DNA of 17,657 nt. It comes from an uncultured Verrucomicrobiales bacterium. Lineage in GTDB: Bacteria > Verrucomicrobiota > Verrucomicrobiia > Verrucomicrobiales > Akkermansiaceae. Each line of letters begins with the position of its first letter. Position 1 is the stretch's first letter. The stretch spans positions 1 through 17,657 of the forward strand of contig CALABM010000227.1 in assembly GCA_937885815.1 (NCBI GenBank), in the 5' to 3' direction. The notes under the pieces were generated by a model that did no database searches, was not told where the DNA came from, and saw nothing but the letters and a program-made list of their open reading frames with translations. Positions 1 to 8,600 of this stretch are shown one piece after another. The position numbers and the translations under genes were made by a program.

Positions 1-1
1 A

Positions 2-220
2 TTCTTCATACGATGGTCAAAGGTACAGGCACTACTACTGGCACAAGCGAAGGAAATCCTCTCATCCATAGCCAGCGGCCATGATACGCTGGACACCCTC
101 TGTGCCGCTCTTGGTTTGGGAGCTATGGAGCTCACACCCCAGCTCATGCGCCTGCAGATAGAAGGCGAGCTTGTCCCCCTGCCCGGAGGACGATATTCAG
201 CGCGGCAAAAGCAACTTTAA
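2..220 (+). CDS. dprA: DprA-like DNA-processing protein, C-terminal fragment
   Basis: Only the last 72 residues lie inside the window; the reading frame is open from base 2 to a TAA at 218-220. The segment ALLLAQAKEIL resembles the end of the DprA Rossmann domain. The following stretch, ending LMRLQIEGELVPLPGGRYS, matches the C-terminal winged-helix domain of DprA, whose hallmark is an L-x-L-E-G-x-V-x-x-x-PGG-x-Y pattern. Family knowledge: DprA (Smf) binds incoming single-stranded DNA and loads RecA during natural transformation; many non-competent bacteria also keep it. The gene is followed immediately by the promoter of the next gene, whose -35 box starts 2 bases after the stop, and I see no terminator between them. 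The assignment rests on a short tail, and the DNA-binding Rossmann core is not visible. Confidence 0.65.
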   Translation, partial: FFIRWSKVQALLLAQAKEILSSIASGHDTLDTLCAALGLGAMELTPQLMRLQIEGELVPLPGGRYSARQKQL

Positions 221-221
221 G

Positions 222-250
222 TTGACATTACGTAAGGCCGCGGGTAGAAT
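222..250 (+). promoter_or_regulatory. sigma70-type promoter, probably leaderless, of the DUF1353-like lipoprotein gene
   Basis: TTGACA (222-227) and TAGAAT (245-250) are separated by exactly 17 bases. The ATG at 260 lies only 9 bases after the -10 box, so transcription should start at about 256-258, within a few bases of the start codon. It sits directly downstream of the dprA stop. Confidence 0.75.
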
Positions 251-259
251 GGTGGAAGC

Positions 260-895
260 ATGAAGTTTTTCACCATCACAGCGCTGCTCATGGGCGTATG
301 CCTCCTGAGCGGGTGTACGGGGCTGATAGACTTTGCTCTGAACAAGAGCATTTCCCCTGAAGTGCAACAAGCTGCCCAAAGCCCGGATAGCTGGTATACC
401 TTTATGCCTCACCGCGCGCCCGGCTTCTGCCTGCGCACGCGCCATGCCATTGTGTGGGAGGATGAAAGCATGGATTTGGGGTACTGGAAAGGCCTGCACC
501 CCCAGCCTCCGCACCGGGTTCTGATGGAAGCTCGAGGAAACATTTTCATCCTCCATCGGCGTTATGTGTGGGACGGTAACAGTGTGGGCATCACCACCCC
601 GAATGACCTCATGCCCAGCCTCAGACATGATGCTCTTTACCATGCGCTGAAAGAAGGTGCCCCCATCAGCAGACGGGATATAGACAAGGCATACAGCGCT
701 GATTGCCGCCAGCACGGAAGTCAGCTCAGCACATGGCGCTATTATACACTCAGGCTGTTTGGTGGAATCTTCAACAGATTAGGCCAGCGTAACACCCTCA
801 TCATCGTCCCCACTACTCCGGATACTCCTCCGGCTCCGCTGGAACCGGACCGCCCGGATGACCCATATGATGATATCTCCTACACCCCGGCATAA
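260..895 (+). CDS. Lipoprotein with a DUF1353-like domain
   Basis: This 211-residue protein begins with a short hydrophobic signal ending in the lipobox LSGC (residues 16-19), so it should be lipidated on Cys19 and anchored in an envelope membrane. The central part (about 100-170) resembles DUF1353, a small family often seen in phage and bacterial genomes: WDGNS at 104-108, HDALYH at 123-128, SRRDIDKAY at 137-145, and YYTLRLFGG at 161-169, which follow the family's 'D-x-x-S ... HD-x-LY ... R-x-x-AD ... Y-x-x-VR-x-FG' pattern. The family's function is unknown. The conserved His-Asp and Asp residues suggest a metal or catalytic site, but that is inference. The tail (180-211) is rich in proline and aspartate and probably disordered. 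The ATG is fixed by the signal peptide and by the promoter just upstream. The next gene starts 7 bases after the stop, so the two are probably co-transcribed. Confidence 0.75.
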   Translation: MKFFTITALLMGVCLLSGCTGLIDFALNKSISPEVQQAAQSPDSWYTFMPHRAPGFCLRTRHAIVWEDESMDLGYWKGLHPQPPHRVLMEARGNIFILHRRYVWDGNSVGITTPNDLMPSLRHDALYHALKEGAPISRRDIDKAYSADCRQHGSQLSTWRYYTLRLFGGIFNRLGQRNTLIIVPTTPDTPPAPLEPDRPDDPYDDISYTPA

Positions 896-902
896 TTTAG
901 AT

Positions 903-1871
903 ATGGGAAAATCAGAAATGCTGGGCGGCCCCTTCGCAGCCAAATGGAATTACTGCGGGAGTTTCCCCTACAAAGAGAAAGAGGGCTTTGCCATGCTGAA
1001 CAGCGGGCGCGCCGCATTCGAATGTATCCTGCGCAGCATGCCCCGCCCGCGGCGTGTACTGGTACCGCGCTTTATATGTGACACCATACTGGAGCCCCTC
1101 ATACGCCTCGACCTCCCGGTGGAACGGTACCCGGTGAATGAGCAGCTTATCCCCTGCCCACCTGCTGATGCAGGCACTCAGGATTTACTACTGCTGGTGA
1201 ATTACTTCGGGCTCACGGGAGAAGCCGTGCGAGCCGCAGCGCTGAGGCACCCGGGCCCTGTGATAGTGGATGCCACTACTGCCCTGTACTCAGCCCCTCT
1301 GCCCGGCATACCCGTTTTCTACAGTCCCCGCAAGTTCGGCCCGGTAAGTGATGGCGGAATGGCGAGCGCGCCCTTCCCTCTGATACTTCCGGATGAAGTA
1401 GACTCATCCATAGAGCGATATCTCGGCCTACTGGAGCAAACGGAAAAAGGTGCCCGCTTCGCTGCCAAGAGGCATCAGGCTGCGGAAGACAGCCTGAGCA
1501 TGCTCTACCGCCGCATGTCTGATATCACCCGGGAAATGTTAACCATCCCCAACTGGATAGAAGCTAGCAAACGACGGCTGGAAAACTATGCCGAGCTGCA
1601 CACTGCCTTAGCGCCTATCAACCGGCTGAAGCTACCGGATGCCCCGGATGCGGCCCCCATGTGCTACCCGCTTGTCTGCGGCATCCCCGGGCTGAGAGAT
1701 GAACTTATTGATGCCGGCATAGCCCTGCCCCTGTACTGGCCGGAAGTCATCGAGGCCACCACAGCAGCAGAGCCGGAAAACATGCTGGCCCGCAGCCTCC
1801 TACCCCTGCCCATAGACCAGCGCTGCACGCAAGAAGACATGCAGCGCTTGGTGAAGCTGATACTGGGATGA
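903..1871 (+). CDS. DegT/DnrJ-type PLP-fold aminotransferase-like protein
   Basis: The protein resembles short DegT/DnrJ/EryC1-like proteins found in polysaccharide and sugar-modification loci, which adopt the PLP-dependent aspartate-aminotransferase fold. Visible motifs (numbered from the ATG at 903, 322 residues) are LNSGRAAFE near 32, LVPRFICDTILEPL near 53, NYFGLTGE near 100, VIVDATTALYS near 121, and FYSPRKFGPVSDGG near 139, whose lysine (about 144) occupies the place of the Schiff-base lysine. The C-terminal half is less conserved. The frame is open back to 858, inside the previous gene, but the family N-terminus (a GG-x-F-like start before LNSGR) favours ATG 903, or ATG 918. No promoter is evident directly upstream, so expression with the lipoprotein gene at 260 is likely. 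The substrate cannot be told from the sequence, and no other sugar genes are in view. Confidence 0.7.
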   Translation: MGKSEMLGGPFAAKWNYCGSFPYKEKEGFAMLNSGRAAFECILRSMPRPRRVLVPRFICDTILEPLIRLDLPVERYPVNEQLIPCPPADAGTQDLLLLVNYFGLTGEAVRAAALRHPGPVIVDATTALYSAPLPGIPVFYSPRKFGPVSDGGMASAPFPLILPDEVDSSIERYLGLLEQTEKGARFAAKRHQAAEDSLSMLYRRMSDITREMLTIPNWIEASKRRLENYAELHTALAPINRLKLPDAPDAAPMCYPLVCGIPGLRDELIDAGIALPLYWPEVIEATTAAEPENMLARSLLPLPIDQRCTQEDMQRLVKLILG

Positions 1872-1890
1872 CACCTAGGGAGGATGCCCC

Positions 1891-3834
1891 TTACAGCTCG
1901 TAATACGTATAGCCGTTCAAGCCTGTGCGGTACGCCTCAAGAGCATCCCTACGCTGACGCGGAGTGATAAGGCCTTCCTCCACAGCACGCTCTGCCAGAG
2001 AGCGGAACTGGGCCACGAGGTCGCGGGACTCATACTTCACGTAGGAAAGCACATCAGCCACGCTGTCGCCCTCCTCTTCATCCGTGTAAACAGGACGTCC
2101 GTTCTCCAGATGCACGCTCACAACGTTCGTGTCACCCAGCAAGTTGTGAATATCACCGAGGGTTTCCTGATAAGCGCCTACGAGGAATACAGCCACATAA
2201 TAATTCTCCGACCCCTCAAACTCATGCAGCGGGAGAGAATGCGCCACGTCCTCGCGGTCAATGAAGTTATCTACCTTACCATCACAATCGCAGGTGATAT
2301 CCACGAGCACCGTCTTCTGAGTGGGGCGCTCACAAAGGCGCTGAATGGGCATAACGGGGAACAACTGGTCAATGGCCCAGGAATCCGGCATACTCTGGAA
2401 GAGTGAGAAGTTACCGTAGTAGAAGTCCACCATGTTATCGGACACCTCTTTAAGGTCCTCGGGGATTTCACTCATCTCTGCAATACGGCGGGAAATCAGG
2501 CCCATGATGTGCCAGTAGTATGCCTCACCAATACCGCGCTCGCGCAAGCTGGCATTGCCATAGAAGAACTGCATGCGGAGCTGATCGCGGTAGTAGTTGG
2601 CATCATTGTAACACTCCTGAATGTTCTTACGGGAAAGCATGCGGAGCGTTTCATCCAGAGCCTTAAGAATTTCACTGGGATTCTCGGGCAGAGAGGGAGC
2701 CTGAGCATCCTGACCGGGAGCACTGGCTACATCCAAGATGTTAAACACTAGCACAGAATGGTACGCAGCCACGGCGCGGCCGGACTCCGTCACCAGCGTG
2801 GGATGAGGCACACCGCACTTGGTGCACATCTCGCCCACCACTTCCACGATATCACGGGCGTACTCCTCAATGGTATAGTTACAGGAGGAGTGGAAGTTAG
2901 TCTGTGAGCCATCATAGTCCACCGCGAGGCCACCGCCCATATCCAGCGTGCCCATGGGAGCGCCTTCACGCACAAGGTCAATGTACATACGGCAAGCCTC
3001 CGTGAGCCCCTCACGTACCACGGAAATGTTCGGAATCTGAGAGCCCTGGTGGTAATGAAGCACCTTGAGGCAGTGCAGCTTGTCAGCAGCCTTAAGAGAA
3101 TCCACCACCTCAATGACCTGAGCTGTGTTCAAGCCGAACACGGAACGATCACCGGCGGATTCACTCCAATGGCCGGAGCCCTTAGCCGCAAGGCGTACAC
3201 GCACGCCGAGGTTCGGCTCAATACCCAGCACACGGGCGCGCTCCAAAATGGCGGGCAGCTCGTTGGGCATCTCCAGAATGAGGCAGATATTGATACCCAT
3301 GCGCTGGGCCATCAGGGCAAGGTCAATGAACTCATCATCCTTATAACCATTGCACATCAGGAAGGCCTGCGGGTCCTTCATCTGGGCCATGGCAGCGATG
3401 AGCTCGGGCTTACTGCCGGCCTCCAGACCATAGTGATAGCGAGCGCCGTAGGAGACGATTTCCTCCACAATCTCACGCTGCTGATTCACCTTAATAGGAT
3501 ACACACCGCGGTACACGCCCTGATAATCCACCTCCTTGATGGCCTTGATAAAACTCTGATTCAGCTCATCAATACGGGCACGAAGCAGGTCACGGAATCG
3601 CAGCAGAACAGGAGCATCCGTACCGCGCTCAGCCAGACCACGCATGATGGTATGCAGGCTCACGGCACGCTTCTCACCGTCCGTATCAACAAGGTTCACC
3701 GTCACCTCACCATTTCTGGAGACGCCGAAATATCCATTACTCCAGGAATCAATACAGTATAACTCTGCAGAATCCGCCGCCGTCCAGTTCTTTACTTTAC
3801 GCTTAGTGATGGTGGTGTGTTTACGCAATGCCAT
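1891..3834 (-). CDS. speA: Biosynthetic arginine decarboxylase
   Basis: This cytoplasmic PLP enzyme converts arginine to agmatine and CO2, the first step of the agmatine route to putrescine and spermidine. At 647 residues it has the normal SpeA length and fold-type III architecture. PLP-binding Lys115 lies in GVYPIKVNQ; HYHQGSQ (260-266) and the glycine loop DMGGGLAVDYDG (298-309) belong to the PLP barrel; TESGR (349-353) is conserved; the C-terminal domain carries VDITCDCDGK (511-520), where Cys515 is the catalytic cysteine contributed across the dimer. A helical insertion (about 370-460) typical of SpeA is present. The gene converges on the DegT-like gene with 19 bases between stops, and it has its own strong promoter. 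No agmatinase, agmatine deiminase or spermidine synthase is adjacent, so the rest of the pathway must be elsewhere. Confidence 0.95.
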   Translation of the reverse strand: MALRKHTTITKRKVKNWTAADSAELYCIDSWSNGYFGVSRNGEVTVNLVDTDGEKRAVSLHTIMRGLAERGTDAPVLLRFRDLLRARIDELNQSFIKAIKEVDYQGVYRGVYPIKVNQQREIVEEIVSYGARYHYGLEAGSKPELIAAMAQMKDPQAFLMCNGYKDDEFIDLALMAQRMGINICLILEMPNELPAILERARVLGIEPNLGVRVRLAAKGSGHWSESAGDRSVFGLNTAQVIEVVDSLKAADKLHCLKVLHYHQGSQIPNISVVREGLTEACRMYIDLVREGAPMGTLDMGGGLAVDYDGSQTNFHSSCNYTIEEYARDIVEVVGEMCTKCGVPHPTLVTESGRAVAAYHSVLVFNILDVASAPGQDAQAPSLPENPSEILKALDETLRMLSRKNIQECYNDANYYRDQLRMQFFYGNASLRERGIGEAYYWHIMGLISRRIAEMSEIPEDLKEVSDNMVDFYYGNFSLFQSMPDSWAIDQLFPVMPIQRLCERPTQKTVLVDITCDCDGKVDNFIDREDVAHSLPLHEFEGSENYYVAVFLVGAYQETLGDIHNLLGDTNVVSVHLENGRPVYTDEEEGDSVADVLSYVKYESRDLVAQFRSLAERAVEEGLITPRQRRDALEAYRTGLNGYTYYEL

Positions 3835-3863
3835 AGTGCTTCACATGGTTGAGGTGTGCGCGC

Positions 3864-3892
3864 GTTATATACCATAAGCGCGCGATTGTCAA
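3864..3892 (-). promoter_or_regulatory. sigma70-type promoter of speA, with an imperfect GC-rich dyad
   Basis: On the minus strand TTGACA (3887-3892) and TATAAC (3864-3869) are 17 bases apart. The start codon is 29 bases beyond the -10 box, giving a leader of about 22 nt with no Shine-Dalgarno motif. An imperfect inverted repeat, GCGCGC-G-TTAT / ATAAGCGCGC (3858-3883, one bulged G), covers the -10 box and most of the spacer and could be an operator. Confidence 0.75.
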
Positions 3893-3923
3893 TCAGGAAG
3901 TGAACTTTTCCGGCTATAATGTC

Positions 3924-5585
3924 TCAATCAATGCTGCGACCACAGCGCCGGAGGTGTTCCACCAGCACGCGGGCGAAGTCCGAGGCCGTCTCTGACACAT
4001 CCTGTACAGAGTGGCTCGAAGGCACGATTGTCTCTGTTCCCCACGGGATGTGGCTGGACCAATACGGCACAACACCATCAGAGCTATCGGGCGTATCACC
4101 ATCCCCTTGGTCACCTATAATGGAGTGAGTCGGCACGCGAAGCACCTCCAGCCCGTGCAACCCTTTGATGGAGTAACTATCCGGAGCGAGCTGATTCACG
4201 CTGGTGAACGCCTCCGTGAGAAGCGCAGGATTCAGCAACACCGTGTCCTGCTGAAGTGTCGCAATGTTAATGACCTCCTCTATAAGATTCTGAGGCAGAC
4301 GTACCAGCTTCATGAGCGCCGTAACAATACGATAACGAGCCAATGGAGCACCACGGTGCGGCGTGGCCATATACACCACCATACCAGCCTTCACCGGGCG
4401 GAAGTAGAAAGCGCGCCGGAAGTAATCTCCGCGATCTATCGGCAGCGGTTCATTCACATAGCGCGCATCCATATATTCACCCAAGCGCGGGCGATCTCGC
4501 AGCATGAGCCAAGGCTCCGTGCACTGACTGTAATGAGTAATTAAGCCGCCCATCGAGTGCCCCACCAGCACCATATTATCCCAGTTTTTATTACGATGGT
4601 GCGGGTCCAGCTGACGGCGCACTTCATCGAGAGCTTCACGATATTGAGCGGCAGTGAGTGTCCAAGTCACGCCGGTGGGATAATTGAAATACCAGAACTG
4701 ATAATTCCGGCGGATGACGGGGTCACACATCAGGCGGTTCACCAAATTATCAAAGGTACCGGCGCTGGACAGTAGACCATGCGTCAGAATCACGGGGATT
4801 TTATCCGGAGAATACGTCTCCATACACGAAAGGCCACTGACATCACGCAGTTCCTGAGGGCGCAGCAGGCCAAGCATGCGGTCTTCCTTCACACGCGTAA
4901 GGTTCCAGTATATCTCAATGGCGGCAGAAAAATCTCCGGCCAGCGAGTGGCGCTGCCCGCGGATGGTGATATAATCCGTGGCATTACGATTAATAAGGCG
5001 TAGTTTCGGGCGGGCGGAAGGAGATGGCGAAAACTCGAGGATAGCCGTGATAGTAGCAACAGTACCTCGGGTACGAATAGGGTGCTTACCCTCTACTCTA
5101 TTAACCTTCTCAGCGGGAATAATGCCCACCATAGGCAAGCCAACGCCGGGAATGGAAAAACGCTCAGCAAGAGAGCGGGTGCGGATATCTGCCGCGGGCA
5201 CCATATCCTCGAATATATCTTTCAAACGCTGTCTGTCTTCCCGCCGCAAGTTCCCCAAATCAATTCCAGGCACCTCATAATCATGATTGCCGACTTTAAA
5301 GGCTTGCAGCATGTCCGCACGGTAACGGCGCACCAGCAGCAAGAGATTATGGTTATACTCAGCCACATGGCGGCTGTATTCCTCCGCTGAAAGACCACGC
5401 TGCTGCAAGGCAAACCAGCTGCTGCGCAGCTTAGCCATCAGCTGAGCATCCGGCTCTTGTTCCCGCTCACTCCGGCTTACATACGGGCTCGGCACCAGCG
5501 GAGCCGAACACCCGGGCAGAAACACAACGCCGGCAGCAGCCACAGCAAAAAGCCCCAGACGAATAAGATACGGACACCTAATCAC
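3924..5585 (-). CDS. Alpha/beta-hydrolase lipoprotein (lipase/esterase-like)
   Basis: This 553-residue protein starts with an Arg-containing, hydrophobic signal ending in lipobox LPGC (residues 23-26), so it should be membrane-anchored through Cys26. The N-terminal 240 residues match nothing I recognise. From about 260 there is a classical alpha/beta-hydrolase domain: strand and oxyanion turn VILTHGLLSS (265-274), nucleophile elbow GHSMGG with Ser344, and a plausible acid Asp503 (SSDGVVPYWS) and His525 (SSHSVQD). ATPHRGAP (407-414) is typical of lipase/PGAP1-like esterases. It probably hydrolyses an ester or lipid at the cell envelope; the substrate is unknown. The start codon is GTG, chosen because the signal peptide begins there and a consensus promoter ends 6 bases upstream. 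The gene stands alone: the galactosidase terminator lies upstream and the speA promoter downstream. Confidence 0.85.
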   Translation of the reverse strand: MIRCPYLIRLGLFAVAAAGVVFLPGCSAPLVPSPYVSRSEREQEPDAQLMAKLRSSWFALQQRGLSAEEYSRHVAEYNHNLLLLVRRYRADMLQAFKVGNHDYEVPGIDLGNLRREDRQRLKDIFEDMVPAADIRTRSLAERFSIPGVGLPMVGIIPAEKVNRVEGKHPIRTRGTVATITAILEFSPSPSARPKLRLINRNATDYITIRGQRHSLAGDFSAAIEIYWNLTRVKEDRMLGLLRPQELRDVSGLSCMETYSPDKIPVILTHGLLSSAGTFDNLVNRLMCDPVIRRNYQFWYFNYPTGVTWTLTAAQYREALDEVRRQLDPHHRNKNWDNMVLVGHSMGGLITHYSQCTEPWLMLRDRPRLGEYMDARYVNEPLPIDRGDYFRRAFYFRPVKAGMVVYMATPHRGAPLARYRIVTALMKLVRLPQNLIEEVINIATLQQDTVLLNPALLTEAFTSVNQLAPDSYSIKGLHGLEVLRVPTHSIIGDQGDGDTPDSSDGVVPYWSSHIPWGTETIVPSSHSVQDVSETASDFARVLVEHLRRCGRSID

Positions 5586-5591
5586 GCGTCC

Positions 5592-5619
5592 ATTTTACTA
5601 CAGTCATCCCATGTGTCAA
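5592..5619 (-). promoter_or_regulatory. sigma70-type promoter placing the hydrolase GTG at the 5' end
   Basis: On the minus strand TTGACA (5614-5619) and TAAAAT (5592-5597) are 16 bases apart. The GTG start (5585-5583) follows the -10 box after only 6 bases, so the predicted transcript begins at or next to the start codon. No upstream in-frame start could be used from this promoter. Confidence 0.7.
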
Positions 5620-5632
5620 GCGGATAAAACTA

Positions 5633-5662
5633 ACACCCCGCCACGTTTCCGAAGCGGGGTGT
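5633..5662 (-). terminator. Intrinsic terminator of the GH2 galactosidase gene
   Basis: A perfect 9-bp stem (ACACCCCGC / GCGGGGTGT) with a 12-base loop lies just after the galactosidase stop. On the minus strand it is followed by TAGTTTTATCC, a weak U-tract. It separates the galactosidase from the hydrolase gene. Confidence 0.65.
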
Positions 5663-5693
5663 GATATCAGATATAATTAACAGAATGAATTAC

Positions 5694-8600
5694 TCAGGGA
5701 GCGGGAGCAATGGTGACGGGCACCTTAATCTCCGGCAGTCCATCAGGCTTCACCGTAATGGTAGCAGTACCGGACTCACCGGGCTTACTGCGCACCACAG
5801 CCAGAAGGCGGCCATTGAAGAAGCGCTGATTGAGATCCTGCATGCAGGTCCAGTCCGTGGGGTCACCATTGCAGAAACCGGCAAGTACTGCGGGGCCCTC
5901 AATGGAGAAGCTCACGCGGCGGCTGTCAATGGGCATCACATTCCCCTCAGCATCTTTCAGAGTAAGTGAGATGAAGGCCAAGTCATGACCATCAGCCACG
6001 ATGGTGTCACGATCCACCTCAGCCTGCACGGCGGCAGCAGCACCGGCCGTCACACGGCGGGCAGTAGCCCAAGGCTGGCCGTTCTTTTTCACCACAACTT
6101 CCACCACACCGGGCTCATATACCACGTTTTCCCAAGTGAAGCGGTACTGATTACGGCTCACCACCAATGAGCGGTCCTTCTGAGTGAACGTGGGGCCATC
6201 GCCACGGCGGCGTACACCCTGACTGCGGCCATTCACGAAGAGCTCAGCCTCATCACCGCTGGTGAATACCATCACGGGAGTGTGGCGGCCCTCATGGCCC
6301 TGCCAGTTCCAGTGCGGCAGGATGTGAGCCTGAGGCACCTCAGGATTCCACTGGCTCTGGTAGAGGTAGTAAATATCCTTCGGGAAGCCGGCGAGGTCAA
6401 TAATACCGAAGTAGGAGCTGCGGCTGATAGCGCGGCTACCCATGGCGGCGTATTCGCGCATAATAGCCTCACGCTCGGCGGCCGGCAGGTGCTTGATATT
6501 GTTCTCAATAGTAGCGTCCTGATTGTAAGGAGTGGGCTCACCGAGGTAATCGAAACCGGTCCACACATACTCACCGGCGATATCCGGAGCAAGCGTATGG
6601 GCATGCATTTCGATATCCGGGCAGTTACCCCAGTGCGTACTGGCCAAGCCATAAGCACTCACCTGGTGCGGCACAAAGCCGGGCTTGAAATAGCCACCAC
6701 CCACGCTCCAATCCAGCGGGAAGTTGTACGTATCACGCGTACCGACGCAAGAGCAGGTCTCGGAGCCATAGTAGGGCATATCGGGATGCGTGCGGCGGAA
6801 CAGGGAGTACAGATGCGGCTTATAGTTGAAGCCATACACGTCCACCGTCTGCTCAAAGCCATTGCGGAAGGCGTTCTGGTCATTGCAGCCCACGGTATAG
6901 GGGCGAGTCACATCATAACGGCGAATCTCGTTACGCAGGCCATTAGCGATGCGAAGATTGAAGGCATTCCACTCCTCAGCCTCGCGCACGGCTCTAGCCA
7001 AGCGGCCAGGATTGGGATAACGATTATTTCTGTTGGCGCGGATAGCCTCCACGTCACTCATGGTCTGCTCCATGATTTCATTACCACCACTCCAAGCGAT
7101 AATGCAGGGGTGATTTCTGTCGCGCAGCATGAAGTTGCGCACATCGCGCTCCCACCACTCATCCCAGTAAATGTGGTAACCATTCACCTTCTCGTACTTC
7201 TGGCGTCTCCAGATATCGAAGAGCTCATCAATCACGAGAATACCATGCTTATCACACAAATCCAGCACCTCCGGAGCGGGAGGATTATGAGTCATGCGGA
7301 TGGAGTTACAACCCATGGCACGCAGGAGTTCAATCTTACGCTCATAAGCACGGGCATGGAAAGCAGCACCCAGGGCACCAAGGTCATGGTGCTCGCACAC
7401 GCCCTGCAGACGCACACGCTCGCCGTTCAGGAAGAAGCCTTCTCTGCGCCACTCAATGGTGCGCACACCGAAAGTCGTCTCCTTGTTATCAATCTCATTA
7501 CCATTCATGACCACGCGGGTCTGAAGTTTGTAGAGGTTGGGTGTCTCACAGCTCCAAAGACGGGGATTAGCAATGCGGAGCTCCTGCTCCACCACGTTCT
7601 CAGAATTAGGAGCAATGGTAATAGAGGCAGGAGCAGCAGCAGCACCCTCCACCGCCTGATGCACGGTAACGGAAGCCGGCGCATCGCTGGTATTCTTCAC
7701 CGTGGTCTGCACTTTCACCACAGCATAATCACGAGTAATCTCGGGGGTGGTGACATAGGTAGGCCACTGAGCCAAGTGCACGGGGCCTGTGCGCTCCAGC
7801 CATACGTGGCGATAGATACCGGCACCGGGATACCAACGGGTGGACAGCGGCAGGTTACTGGCCATCACCGCCACCAAATTATCCTCACCGGGCTTCAGGA
7901 AGGGCGTGATATCCACGCGGAATGAGTTATAACCATATACCCATTCGCCGGCCTTCTGGCCATTCACATAAATCTGCGGGCGCGACATGACGCCGTCAAA
8001 ATCCAGATACCAGCGCTGAGTGGCGGGGTCAAAATCAGCCGGCACATTAAAGTGCTTGCGGTACCAGCCCCAGCCGTTCCAGGGGAGCTTACCTGTTTCA
8101 TTCGGCTCATTGGCTAGGAAGGGGCTCTCAATAGCCCAGTCATGGGGAAGCTGCACATCCTTATAACCGGCCTCACTTGCGCCCACCTCGGCGTGCACAA
8201 GGGCACCCGGACCGCGGCGAGCCTTCAACGGAGTATTATCAGCGCCGGTAAAGAGCACTTCACGCACGCTCATCCACTGGCGGGAGTGTGTCCCCTTAGG
8301 CACAGTGACAATGATGTAACGAATGGCAGTAGGCTCCGGCATTTCCACGAAACTGGCCGCCTGTCCACCTTGGTTGAAGGAAAGCTCTAAGTTCTTGCTC
8401 TCATCCTGACATACGACCTTGATATTCACATCAAAGGTACTGGGCTGCTCCCAGTAAATAAGGAAAAGCTTAACAGGGTCTTCAAAACCGGGGGCAATGA
8501 CAAGCCTGTGGCCACTCTCGGAACTCGGAGCGCACCAGCGGGTGTCCATGTTGCCATCCACGGCATGCGAGGCCGGATGCCCGCCCTGATAACCATCGGC

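Noticed and set aside
858..902. Upstream start for the DegT-like protein at 858, overlapping the lipoprotein gene
   Set aside because: The extra 15 residues do not resemble the family N-terminus; ATG 903 or 918 fits better.
1872..1890. Possible terminator between the DegT-like gene and speA
   Set aside because: Only a 3-4 bp GGG/CCC pairing and no T-tract on either strand.
3049..3762. 237-codon open frame opposite speA
   Set aside because: Antisense shadow of a conserved catalytic gene; no motif or start signal.
6282..7925. 547-codon open frame opposite the GH2 gene
   Set aside because: It lies wholly inside a well-supported gene on the other strand, has no family motif, and its composition (rich in His, Ile, Thr) is what the reverse complement of this gene's codons gives.
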